Assembly (NCBI GenBank): GCA_014218235.1
Contig: CM024759.1
Span: 74,297,079 to 74,361,078 of the forward strand
DNA: 64,000 nucleotides
Source of the DNA: Colocasia esculenta
Lineage: Eukaryota > Streptophyta > Magnoliopsida > Alismatales > Araceae
Direction of reading: 5' to 3'
Shown here piece by piece: positions 21,375 through 30,689 of this stretch; position 1 is the stretch's first letter, and the number at the start of each line of letters is the position of its first letter. The position numbers and the translations under genes were made by a program. Below the pieces are notes generated by a model. That model saw nothing but the letters and a program-made list of their open reading frames with translations, was not told the origin of the DNA and ran no database searches.

Positions 21375-23371
21375 TGTTGCCCGGTTGGCTAACCCAGAGG
21401 GGGGGGTGAATGGGTCTTTAAAAGTTTATCTGATAAAAACCTGAACTCAAACAAACATAAAGAGTTCTTGAAAGGGATTAGTAATGGTTAGTAAAAACAA
21501 CAATCACACAAAGAAGACAATCACACAACACACAGATTTATCCTGGTTCGGATCTCCTCTCCTTAGGAGTCCTACGTCCAGTCCCTGAGCAACCCTCAGG
21601 ATTTCACTAACTGGGGTACAGTCCCCCTATGGACAAAAACAACCACCCAGCTTAGCTGGTCTTCCTTCACCCCTGAAGGGAACACAACACCCTGGCAACA
21701 CCAGGTCTTCCTTCACGCACGAAGGGAAAAACACCACCCTGGAAACCACCAGGTCTTCCTTCACACACGAAGGGAATAACACCACCCTGGAAACCACCAG
21801 GTCTTCCTTCACACACGAAGGGAATAACACCACCCTGGAAACCACCAGGTCTTCCTTCACACACGAAGGGAATAACACAGGAAAATTCTTGAGAGAAAAA
21901 GACTAGCCCCTAGATCAAGCTTTTACAAAACTCAATCTGAAGCTACAAGCACTGAGAGACGAAGATCTACACAAAGTGCACTCTCTCAGAACTAAACTAG
22001 CTCTTCCTTAATTTTTCTTCTCACAGCACAGGGAGCTAAGAGCCAAGATCGAAAAGACTGAATTTCTGGCTCTAGAGAAAAATTCGAAGACTTGAAAGCT
22101 GCAGAGTTCTAGCCGCTCTTCAATATGAATTGAATTTTCTCGATCATTTGTCTTCCGAGCTTCATCTTGTATTTGTATCTCCGATTTGAATGAGGACAAG
22201 GAGATGACCGTTGTCTCACAGCTTTGGTGTACGTTAGACTGAAGGTTTTGTGGAAGCTTCCTGTCAACAGTCTTTTGTTCTTTGGAGCACGCAAAGAGAT
22301 AAGATCTTCTGAGTTTGCTTGTAGTTCCTTCTGTGTCCGTTGTTGTAGGATAGTACATCCTTAAGGTTCTGCAAGGTTGAGCTTTAATGGTAGACAGCTA
22401 TACTATCTCCAGATGTCAATCAACGTCAAAGCAGATAGACACAAATATAGTAGTAATACTTTATCGTTCTAAAAGATGCATGCAGAGAATACACCAGAAT
22501 GGAAGATATGTTCTGTGTCCATGCAGAGATACGTTCAGTCTTTATTAAATGCATGGCAGTCAATCAGACGAGATGCGACTTTGACTATTCAACGTAGATT
22601 AAATCAAGGAAAAACGTTTAATTAATGGAAACATGACTTATGCAGTCGTTGTGAAAATCTGATAGAATCGTTATGATCAAGTTGCTGTAGACTGATAAGA
22701 AGTCGTTATGATAACTTATGAAATCGTTACCACAACCAAGTCGTTCTATAACAGATGATAAAAGAAATCGTTATGAAACATGGCAAGTCGTTGTAGCTCT
22801 CAAAAGAAATCGTTATGAAACATGGCAAGTCGTTGTAACTTTCTAAAGAAATCGTTACGACAACTTACAGAGTCGTTATGACGAGCAAGTCGTTATAACT
22901 TCTGAAGAAGTCGTTACGATAACTTACAGAGTCGTTATAATGAGCAAGTCGTTATAACTTCTGAAGAAGTCGTTACGATAACTTACAGAGTCGTTATAAT
23001 GAGCAAGTCGTTATAACTTCTGAAGAAGTCGTTACGATAACTTACAGAGTCGTTATAATGAGCAAGTCGTTATAACTTCTGAAGAAGTCGTTACGATAAC
23101 TTACAGAGTCGTTATAATGAGCAAGTCGTTATAACTTCTGAAGAAGTCGTTACGATAACTTACAGAGTCGTTATAATGAATGAAGGAATTATTATGGCTC
23201 TTCTGAAAAAAGATGTATGTAAGACTTACCACAAATGCTTGACTTTCTTTGGGTAATTCCTGTGCTTATGGCTAGATAAACAAGGTTAGAGAAACTTTTG
23301 ACAGTGTTTTGTTTATCACCAAAATAGGCAAGTAATTAATTTAAAAGTACATGGGGATGGACTGTTCATCA
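21375..23371 (-). repeat. Sirevirus 3' LTR
   Basis: About 1997 bp, from TGATGAACAG (minus strand, at 23371) to GGGCAACA at 21375. It differs from the other LTR by one substitution seen by eye (21696 C versus 32847 T) and by two fewer 59-bp units. A second internal array with a 48-bp period (around 21716-21870, CCACCAGGTCTTCC words) lies toward the 3' end. Near-identity of the LTRs implies a very recent insertion. Confidence 0.9.
22870..23180. repeat. 59-bp tandem repeats in the 3' LTR, five full units
   Basis: Units start at 22870, 22929, 22988, 23047 and 23106, plus a partial at 23165. Each contains four AGTCGTTA-type words. They lie near the 5' end of the LTR, in U3, where repeats often act as enhancers; that role is inference. 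Confidence 0.9.
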
Positions 23372-23507
23372 ATCTCCCCCTTTTTGGTGATGACAAAACT
23401 ATGATCAATATTTAAGTAGTACTGAGTATTAAACATGAATTAAAGTACTTGAGTCATGATTCAGGAATGTGTCAGACACAAGTAGGTAATCATTCTCCCC
23501 CTTTTTG
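23372..23507 (-). promoter_or_regulatory. Two polypurine tracts upstream of the 3' LTR
   Basis: On the minus strand, AAAAAGGGGGAGAT abuts the LTR (23372-23386), and a second AAAAAGGGGGAGAA lies at 23493-23507. Multiple PPT-like motifs are a recognised Sirevirus feature. They prime plus-strand DNA synthesis. Confidence 0.75.
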
Positions 23508-23580
23508 TCATTAAGCAAAAAGCAAAAGGAAAGAGACAAAGAATAAGAGACAATGAGGAGAAGGAGCACAATCCATTCAT

Positions 23581-26500
23581 TTAAGATTGAGGAGGTACAG
23601 GCAAATAATAAGCAGGAGAGAGAAGGGAGGCATAATGAGAAATAGCTTCCCAGGCTTGCTCTTCCTGACGCTTGAAGAATTGCCTAAAGGCACCGCTCTC
23701 AATGGAGAAGGATGGTCCCATGATTGGAGCCATCTTGGATAGATAGAGGCTGCGCTGCTTGGTAAGAAACAGGTCATACTCGTCTGGATCCATGGAGGAG
23801 CAGGTGATGATTGTTTTACCAAAACTTGCACAGGCAAGAAACTGATCCATGGTGACAGGGTAGAAAATCTGTTTGTCCTTGAGTTCCTGGCGAAGAGCTA
23901 AAAACACTTTGTATCTTTCAGCCCAAACGTGGTAGGGATCAAAGACCAGCTGGATTGAATTCATATCCAAGAAGGTTGCAGGAGAGATAGGAGCTTTTCC
24001 TTCCCTGGCTTGAGCAGCATTCAGATGTGCTAGCTGCTGAGCAGACAGAGAGTAAAGCTTGGACCAATCGGAGGCATTCAGCCTTTCACATTCTGAGAGG
24101 AGAGGGGCAAGGACAGCAGAGTTGACAAACCCTCTATGGTATTCCCGGAAAAGAAATCTAGGAAAACCAACCTGAAGGCCTTTCTGAATCTTGATTCTGC
24201 CCATAACCCTTGCAAAATGCTCAAAAATGATGGAACCAACCGAAGATTCCATAATCAGGAAATGAATCTGAGGCAGGAAAATCTCTTCAGGTAAATTAAG
24301 AGTGGCAAAATCTACTCTGATTTCCTCAGACTGCTCAGAGTGGGTTAGGACCTTGATGGCTCTCTTGAACTGGCTGAGCTGAACTTCAGGTAAATTGTTG
24401 AGATACCTGTAGTTGTTGAATGTTTGGAAATGCCTGACCAGCTTGATGAGCTTCTGAATGGCAGGAGCCCAGGTGTTCTGGTGGTGAAACTGAAACCACT
24501 CAGAAAGGGTCAAGGAGTGATCCCTGGGTGGAAACCTTGCTGCCTTAGCCTGAAGGAAGCGACTGTACAGATCTTTATGAGATTTAGCCCATTGCTCCTC
24601 AGTTTTGGAGTGGGCTGAGGAGAAGATTTTGGATTTGTCGGCTTTAGACAGAGGAGTATAGGGAAGAATAACATCTAAATGGTCAGAGAGGTTAAGAAAA
24701 GGAAGATTGTGAAGAGTGGCAAAGACAACCTTTTGAAGGTATTCTTTGTACAGAGAGGTATGCTTGTGGGTGACTGTAAGAGAAAACCACAAGGGAGGGT
24801 AAAGAGGAGATGTGGAGGAAGAAAGCTTTCGTTTCTTGGAGACAGTACTGGAAGAGTCTGTCTTGGAAAGGTGGTCACCTACCTTTAGCACAGATTTAAG
24901 AATGACCTCTTCAAACTCATCCTTGATTTTATCAAGAAAGGGTGAGTCGACTTGGACATCTGTAGGAATAATAGTGATAAAGGAGGGAGGTGCAGGGGGG
25001 TTCAGAAATGCATCAGAATTGAGAGATCCTACTTCTGGAAGTGAAGATGTACCAGAAGAGGATGAGGCTCCAGCTGAGGATGCTGGAGGGGCCTCAAATT
25101 CTTGAGCAGAGGAAAGATGAGAAGTAGAAGAAACAGGAGAGGATGTGATGGGATGAGGAGGAAAAGGTGTGGGAGAGGAAATGGGCCTGGATCTGGGCTT
25201 TTTGAAGGGAGGTGGAGCAGGTGGAGCTGTGGAGTTAGAGGGTGGAGAAGGAGGAATGGGAGTGTTGGTAGAAGTGGGAGCAAGGGGTGGAGGATCTGAA
25301 ACCACTTCTTCAGGCAAGGGAGGCAAAGGATCCAACACTGCCGGCCCTGGTGGCCCTGATTCCATCACAACTGGCCCTGATGGCCTTGAATCTTCAGCTG
25401 GCACTGATGGCCCTGACTCTTCAGCTGGCCCTGACTCTTCAGCTGGCCCTGTTGGCCCTGACTCTTCAGCTGGGGCTTCTGCTGCTGCTGCTGACTGCCC
25501 GGAGGGCTCAGGTACACTTGAGTGAGGCTCCTGAGCTGCTGGAGGAGCAGGAGCTTGAGCTCCAACTGCCTGAAGGATGTCAGATAGCATATTCTTCATG
25601 GTCCCCATTTCCTGATGAAACCATGTCATGGCAGAGCGAATCTGAACCAATTCCTTGCGGGCTGAAGCTTGGCTTAGAAAGATGGAGTTCACATCAGTCT
25701 GAAGTGAGCAAAGCAGCTCACCCTGAGCATCCAACCTCTCAATCACAGGTTTTAAATTGATGATAATCTTTTGCTTGACCTGTCTTTCAAATGGTGCATC
25801 AGCTAAAAGGGGTACTTCAGGAGCTATATCTTTCTCTTTGCCCTTTGTAGCTGGAGGAGGTGGATTATTGTCCTCATCAGAGCTTGATGAACTAGCTGTC
25901 TCCCCTTCTCTGGCATCCAAATTTTCAGACTCTCTCTGGTCTTCCTCCTGATCGCTGGTGGCTGGAGGTGCAACATCTGGTGTCTCTTGGGATTGCTCCC
26001 CCTCAAGTGGAGCATCTTCTGCAACTGCACCAGTCTCCCCCTGACAGGGAGCATCCATTTCCATTGAATTATCCTTAGGATTTTGCTGCTCTTCTTCTAC
26101 TGGACCGTCTACAAAGATGTGGCCTGATGCCACAGACTGCTCCATAACAGGCAGGATGTCTTCAGGAAGAATGTCCTCAATTCTCCTTTCAACAGGAGGC
26201 ACAACTGGATCTGCTGTAGCTGGCCTGTCTTCCTCTGCCCTCACTGCTGTTGCTGCCTCTGACTGATTTCTGGCCATAGATGGCCCTTCCTGCTCTGTTT
26301 CTACAAAGACTGGAACAGAACCTGATTCCAGTGGCAATTCGGGCATCACAGAATCTGCCTCTGACTGGGTTTGAGTAACTGAAGGCTCACCAATGAGACC
26401 TTCACCTTCTGCAACTGAAGCCTTGAACCAGACCCCATTGACTACTGAAAAACCGCTCTTCTTTAAGTTTCTGGACCTGATAGCTTGGCCCATCTTCTCC

Positions 26501-27225
26501 ACAACTGCCCCTGAGACATCTACACCGAAGTGTCTGAAGATTCTGGTGAGTAAATGGGCATAGGGAAGGGACACATTCAACTTGCTTTTAGTGTCCCAAA
26601 TCTGCTCCCTGGCAAATTTCATTCTCTCCATCATCACTGCGGCCATATTGATTTCCTCATTTTTAATGGCCCAGTACATCAGATCGGAGTCAGCCTTAGT
26701 GCAAGCGGAGAAGGTTGCACTTCGGGGAACCAAAATCTGACAAACGATAAAGTGAAGGAGGCGGTTGAAGGCACTTAACTGATTGATATCTAGCTTGCCA
26801 TCCCTCATCTTGAACCCTGGCCCAACAATCCCCAAACCCTTTTCTTGGGTATCTACAGAATGAATTCCACTGAAGCCCGATATGCTTACTCCAAATAGCA
26901 TCCTAAGCAATTCCTGGTCGATTCTGATTACGGTGCCCTTGACTGAAGAAACGAGGGCCCCATCTTCTTCTGTTCTTAAGCATACAAAGAACGCCTTTAC
27001 CAGGTCCGGATAACTTACCTCTGAGCAAGTGGTAAGCCCTTTCCACTTCATCTGGTCGATCTTCTCAATGAGGCTGCTCATTCCATTTTTCTGCAGATCT
27101 GAAACATCTACTTCCTTGTGACCACAGAGCTTTGTCTTCACAAAGGTGAAACGCTCCTCCTGCGCTGGGGAGAGGTATTCGGCGCTGTAGCCACCCACAC
27201 TTCCGGCAATAGCTGGTGCGGCCAT
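23581..27225 (-). CDS. Sirevirus ORF3, 1214 aa, putative plant-transposon protein
   Basis: Open for 1214 codons, same strand as gag-pol, between pol (390 bp upstream) and the PPT. ATG at 27225 starts MAAPAIAGSVGG. Residues about 10-260 resemble the 'putative plant transposon protein' domain, with conserved hydrophobic and Trp-rich segments around MKWKGLTTCSEV and SAFNRLLHFIVCQILVP. Residues about 290-500 are acidic and Ser/Glu-rich. About 500-575 is a probable helical segment. About 580-790 is strongly Pro/Ala/Ser-rich with repeats of EESGP. About 800-1210 is a second ordered region ending in the stop at 23581. I see no signal peptide or transmembrane span, so the 'envelope-like' label often given to Sirevirus third ORFs is not supported. 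Function unknown. Confidence 0.8.
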   Translation of the reverse strand: MAAPAIAGSVGGYSAEYLSPAQEERFTFVKTKLCGHKEVDVSDLQKNGMSSLIEKIDQMKWKGLTTCSEVSYPDLVKAFFVCLRTEEDGALVSSVKGTVIRIDQELLRMLFGVSISGFSGIHSVDTQEKGLGIVGPGFKMRDGKLDINQLSAFNRLLHFIVCQILVPRSATFSACTKADSDLMYWAIKNEEINMAAVMMERMKFAREQIWDTKSKLNVSLPYAHLLTRIFRHFGVDVSGAVVEKMGQAIRSRNLKKSGFSVVNGVWFKASVAEGEGLIGEPSVTQTQSEADSVMPELPLESGSVPVFVETEQEGPSMARNQSEAATAVRAEEDRPATADPVVPPVERRIEDILPEDILPVMEQSVASGHIFVDGPVEEEQQNPKDNSMEMDAPCQGETGAVAEDAPLEGEQSQETPDVAPPATSDQEEDQRESENLDAREGETASSSSSDEDNNPPPPATKGKEKDIAPEVPLLADAPFERQVKQKIIINLKPVIERLDAQGELLCSLQTDVNSIFLSQASARKELVQIRSAMTWFHQEMGTMKNMLSDILQAVGAQAPAPPAAQEPHSSVPEPSGQSAAAAEAPAEESGPTGPAEESGPAEESGPSVPAEDSRPSGPVVMESGPPGPAVLDPLPPLPEEVVSDPPPLAPTSTNTPIPPSPPSNSTAPPAPPPFKKPRSRPISSPTPFPPHPITSSPVSSTSHLSSAQEFEAPPASSAGASSSSGTSSLPEVGSLNSDAFLNPPAPPSFITIIPTDVQVDSPFLDKIKDEFEEVILKSVLKVGDHLSKTDSSSTVSKKRKLSSSTSPLYPPLWFSLTVTHKHTSLYKEYLQKVVFATLHNLPFLNLSDHLDVILPYTPLSKADKSKIFSSAHSKTEEQWAKSHKDLYSRFLQAKAARFPPRDHSLTLSEWFQFHHQNTWAPAIQKLIKLVRHFQTFNNYRYLNNLPEVQLSQFKRAIKVLTHSEQSEEIRVDFATLNLPEEIFLPQIHFLIMESSVGSIIFEHFARVMGRIKIQKGLQVGFPRFLFREYHRGFVNSAVLAPLLSECERLNASDWSKLYSLSAQQLAHLNAAQAREGKAPISPATFLDMNSIQLVFDPYHVWAERYKVFLALRQELKDKQIFYPVTMDQFLACASFGKTIITCSSMDPDEYDLFLTKQRSLYLSKMAPIMGPSFSIESGAFRQFFKRQEEQAWEAISHYASLLSPAYYLPVPPQS

Positions 27226-27614
27226 GGATTCAGGTGGGAGAAGGTTTGAAGGGGTGACGAGAAGGGTGATGAGAGGAAACCCTCAAACGATTTCGCGGGA
27301 AGGAGATGGAAGCTTCAAATTTGCAGAGGGTAGAGGCAAGAGTCGCTAGGGCATCGGCTCATGCGTCGGGACGAAAGAGGGAAAAAGTGAATGAGGAAGA
27401 GGAATCGTTAACGCATCGATTTAAAGAATATAAATGCTCCAAAAGGTGAGGCGTCAGAAAACGACAAGCGAGGTTGACCGCCTTGAAGGACTATGACTTA
27501 TCGGACGGAACGCTTAAACTGAGACTTTTGAATTGATTTTGACACAGAAAGAGAGAGAGAGAGAACCTTCTTAAATTCTGAGAATTTTTATACCAGCTTT
27601 AAATGAAGATCTTT

Positions 27615-30600
27615 TCACAAAATACACATGCCTAACTCCCTTCTAAGAGATGTAAATCTCTCTTCAGGTAAGGCCTTTGTGAAAATATCTGCTAGCTGAT
27701 TATTTGTATCAATAAACGATATTTCAATATTGCCATTTGCTACATGATCACGAATAAAATGGTATCTGACCTCAATATGTTTGGTCCTGGAGTGCTGAAT
27801 TGGATTTTTGGTGAGGTTGATAGCGCTGGTGTTGTCACATAGCAGAGGAATTTTCTTGACTTTGAGTCCAAAATCCTCAAGTTGTTGCTTTATCCATAAG
27901 AGTTGTGTACAGCAACTTCCAGCAGCTACGTACTCGGCTTCAGCTGTAGATAGTGCTACTGAATTTTGTTTCCTTGAGGACCATGAGATTAAACACCCTG
28001 CAAGAAATTGACAGCAACCACTGGTGCTTTTTCTATCTACCTTGCATCCAGCATAATCAGCATCAGAATACCCTACTAATTTTACATCACAGGAGTTTGG
28101 ATACCATAGTCCTAGATCATGAGTCCTGGCTAAGTATCTGAAAATCCTTTTGACAGAAATTAAATGTGATTCTCTAGGGTCGGCTTGATATCTAGCACAC
28201 ATGCATACACTAAATAATATATCAGGTCTACTTGCGGTTAGATAAAGTAATGAACCTATCATACCTCTGTAGATCTTTTGATCTACTTTCTTACCATCCT
28301 TGTCATTGTCCAACCTAGTTGATGTACTCATTGGTGTTGACAGTGGCTTGGTGTTTTCAAATCCAAATTTCTTCAGCAGTTCTCTGGTGTACTTTGCTTG
28401 ACAGATGTGAATTCCTTCCTTTCCTTGTTTGATTTGAAGTCCAAGGAAGTAGTTGAGCTCTCCCATCATACTCATCTCAAATTCCCCCTGCATTAGCTTT
28501 TCAAAATACTTGCACAAGGATTCATCAGTAGATCCAAAGATGATGTCATCCACATAAATTTGAACCAACAGTATATTTTTGGCTTTTGTTTTTATAAAAA
28601 GAGTGCTATCTACTTGACCTCTATTGAAACCATGTTTTGTGAGAAAAGAACTAAGTCTTTCATACCAGGCTCTAGGTGCTTGTTTTAAACCATATAGAGC
28701 CTTATGCAACTTAAAAACATGATTCGGAAAGTCTGTATCATCAAAACCCGGCGGTTGTTCCACATAAACTTCTTCTTTTATAAAACCATTTAGAAATGCA
28801 GATTTAACATCCATTTGAAATAACTTTAAATCTAATGCAGAAGCATAAGCTAGTAGCATTCTAATGGCCTCAAGTCTAGCCACTGGTGCATAGGTTTCAT
28901 CAAAATCTATGCCTTCCTCTTGACAATAGCCTTGAGCCACCAGTCTGGCCTTGTTTCTTAGAATTACACCAGATTCATCCAATTTGTTTCTGAACACCCA
29001 TTTAGTGCCGATCACAGGATGGTCTGATGGTCTAGGAACAAGTGACCATACTTGGTTTCTCTTGAATTGATTTAATTCATCTTGCATTGCTATTATCCAG
29101 GATTCGTCAGTTAGGGCTTCATTGACTGTCTTAGGCTCTAATTGAGAAACAAAAGCGAGGTAATCACAAGGAATCAAGTTACCTCTTGTTCTTACCCCTA
29201 CCGATGGATCACCAATAATGTTTTCAGGTGGGTGATCTTTCTTGTATCTCCATTCCTTTGGAAGAGTTTCATGAGAAATTTCTTCTTGTTGCATTTCTTC
29301 CAGAGGCGGATCATCCTTATCTTCAAGTGATGTGTCTTTCAGTTTATTGGACAGTTCATCTGCGTCATCGATATCACTCTCTACTTCCTTTCTCAAGGAG
29401 GGATTAGTTTCATCAAAAATAATGTGTACAGACTGTTCAATCAATAAAGTACGTTTATTAAATACTCTATAGCCTTTGGGTTTAGAGGTGTACCCCATGA
29501 AGATGCCTTCATCTGATTTGGCATCCAACTTACCAATATCCCTTTTTCCGTTGTTGTGAATAAAGCAAGGACATCCAAAAGTTCTGAAATGGCTGATCTT
29601 TGGTTTCTTCCCTTTAAACAGCTCATATGCAGTCTTCTTCAGGATTGGCCTGATCATGACTCTGTTGACAATGTAGCTGGCTGTGTTGACTGCTTCTGCC
29701 CAGAAATATCTTGGTAACTCATATTCACAAAGCATAGTTCTTGCCATATCCAAGAGAGTTCGGTTCTTCCGTTCGGCTATACCATTTTGCTGCGGTGTCC
29801 TTGGTGCTGAGAAATTGTGCTGAATTCCTTGATCATCACAGAATCTAGCAAACTTTTCATTTTGGAACTCACCACCATGATCAGATCGAATGGATACTAT
29901 GCTGAACTTCTGATCTTTCTGGATTTTTCTGCTGAAACTAACAAAATTATCAAAAGTGTCATTTTTATGTTCTAAGAAAGATACCCATGTGAATCTTGAG
30001 TAGTCATCTACTATAACAAATCCGAAATTCTTTCCTCCAAGACTGGTAGTTCTCATTGGCCCAAATAGATCCATATGTAGGAGCTCTAAGGGTTTTGAGG
30101 TGGTCACCACCGTCTTTGACTTGAAGGAACTCTTAGTGTGCTTTCCCTTAGCACAAGGTCTGCAAACACTTTCTAATTTACCATTGATTTTCGGTAGTCC
30201 TTCCACAAGGTTTCTCTTTCTGAGCTTGCTCATGCCATCCAAGCTGCAGTGGCCTAACCTTCTGTGCCACAGATCGGTTGATTTGTCTTTGCTGGCTGCC
30301 AGACACACATTTTGCTCTTTGAGTTCTTCAAGGTAGAGCACGTACAGATTCTTCTCTCTATTTGCTTCAAAGATGACTGCTCCATCCTTTAGTATGCTGC
30401 ATTTTGACTCTTGAAATTTGATTTGATGTCCTCTATCACACAGCTGACTAATACTTATGAGGTTGTGCTTTAAACCTTTGACTAACAGTACATCTTCTAT
30501 GACTGTTTTTCCTTTGCTGTTAACTGATCCACTGCCTACTACAGTTCCTTTTCCATTATCTCCATAAGTGACTGTTCCTTCTTCATCTTGAAGATGGGAG

Positions 30601-30689
30601 AAAAGCTTCAGGTTTCCTGTCATGTGCCTTGAGCACCCACTATCCAAATACCATTTGGATGCTCGAAGGTTAGCCTGAAATAAAGACAT
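27615..30689 (-). CDS. pol: Sirevirus Pol polyprotein (PR-INT-RT-RH)
   Basis: About 1024 codons from ATG 30689, all open. Domains run in copia order: aspartic protease with LDSGCS (near residue 16); integrase with HHCC zinc-binding region and DDE residues in MDLFGP, SDHGGEF and NGIAERKNRT (about 205-305); reverse transcriptase with YVDDIIFG (about 710); and RNase H with DADYAGC, STAEAEY and a terminal IADIFTKAL-like segment. The ATG overlaps the gag stop as TGATG, and pol is in the -1 frame relative to gag, so expression needs reinitiation or a -1 shift. All catalytic motifs are intact, so the enzyme could be functional. It acts in cytoplasmic particles and in nuclear integration. Confidence 0.95.
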   Translation of the reverse strand: MSLFQANLRASKWYLDSGCSRHMTGNLKLFSHLQDEEGTVTYGDNGKGTVVGSGSVNSKGKTVIEDVLLVKGLKHNLISISQLCDRGHQIKFQESKCSILKDGAVIFEANREKNLYVLYLEELKEQNVCLAASKDKSTDLWHRRLGHCSLDGMSKLRKRNLVEGLPKINGKLESVCRPCAKGKHTKSSFKSKTVVTTSKPLELLHMDLFGPMRTTSLGGKNFGFVIVDDYSRFTWVSFLEHKNDTFDNFVSFSRKIQKDQKFSIVSIRSDHGGEFQNEKFARFCDDQGIQHNFSAPRTPQQNGIAERKNRTLLDMARTMLCEYELPRYFWAEAVNTASYIVNRVMIRPILKKTAYELFKGKKPKISHFRTFGCPCFIHNNGKRDIGKLDAKSDEGIFMGYTSKPKGYRVFNKRTLLIEQSVHIIFDETNPSLRKEVESDIDDADELSNKLKDTSLEDKDDPPLEEMQQEEISHETLPKEWRYKKDHPPENIIGDPSVGVRTRGNLIPCDYLAFVSQLEPKTVNEALTDESWIIAMQDELNQFKRNQVWSLVPRPSDHPVIGTKWVFRNKLDESGVILRNKARLVAQGYCQEEGIDFDETYAPVARLEAIRMLLAYASALDLKLFQMDVKSAFLNGFIKEEVYVEQPPGFDDTDFPNHVFKLHKALYGLKQAPRAWYERLSSFLTKHGFNRGQVDSTLFIKTKAKNILLVQIYVDDIIFGSTDESLCKYFEKLMQGEFEMSMMGELNYFLGLQIKQGKEGIHICQAKYTRELLKKFGFENTKPLSTPMSTSTRLDNDKDGKKVDQKIYRGMIGSLLYLTASRPDILFSVCMCARYQADPRESHLISVKRIFRYLARTHDLGLWYPNSCDVKLVGYSDADYAGCKVDRKSTSGCCQFLAGCLISWSSRKQNSVALSTAEAEYVAAGSCCTQLLWIKQQLEDFGLKVKKIPLLCDNTSAINLTKNPIQHSRTKHIEVRYHFIRDHVANGNIEISFIDTNNQLADIFTKALPEERFTSLRRELGMCIL

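Noticed and set aside
21627..21878. Frame with repeated VSRVVLFPSCVKEDLV
   Set aside because: It is a 48-bp tandem repeat in the Sirevirus LTR and is present identically in both LTRs; not a gene.
22870..23180. 59-bp spaced repeats considered as a CRISPR-like array
   Set aside because: Units are fully tandem with no unique spacers, lie in an LTR, and the DNA is a plant nuclear genome.
25029..25760. Plus-strand frames over the ORF3 proline-rich region
   Set aside because: Low-complexity shadow frames of the real minus-strand ORF3; the same frames recur in the truncated copy.
23581..27225. ORF3 as a retroviral-type envelope gene
   Set aside because: No signal peptide, transmembrane helix or cleavage-site pattern is visible; the N-terminus resembles a plant-transposon domain instead.
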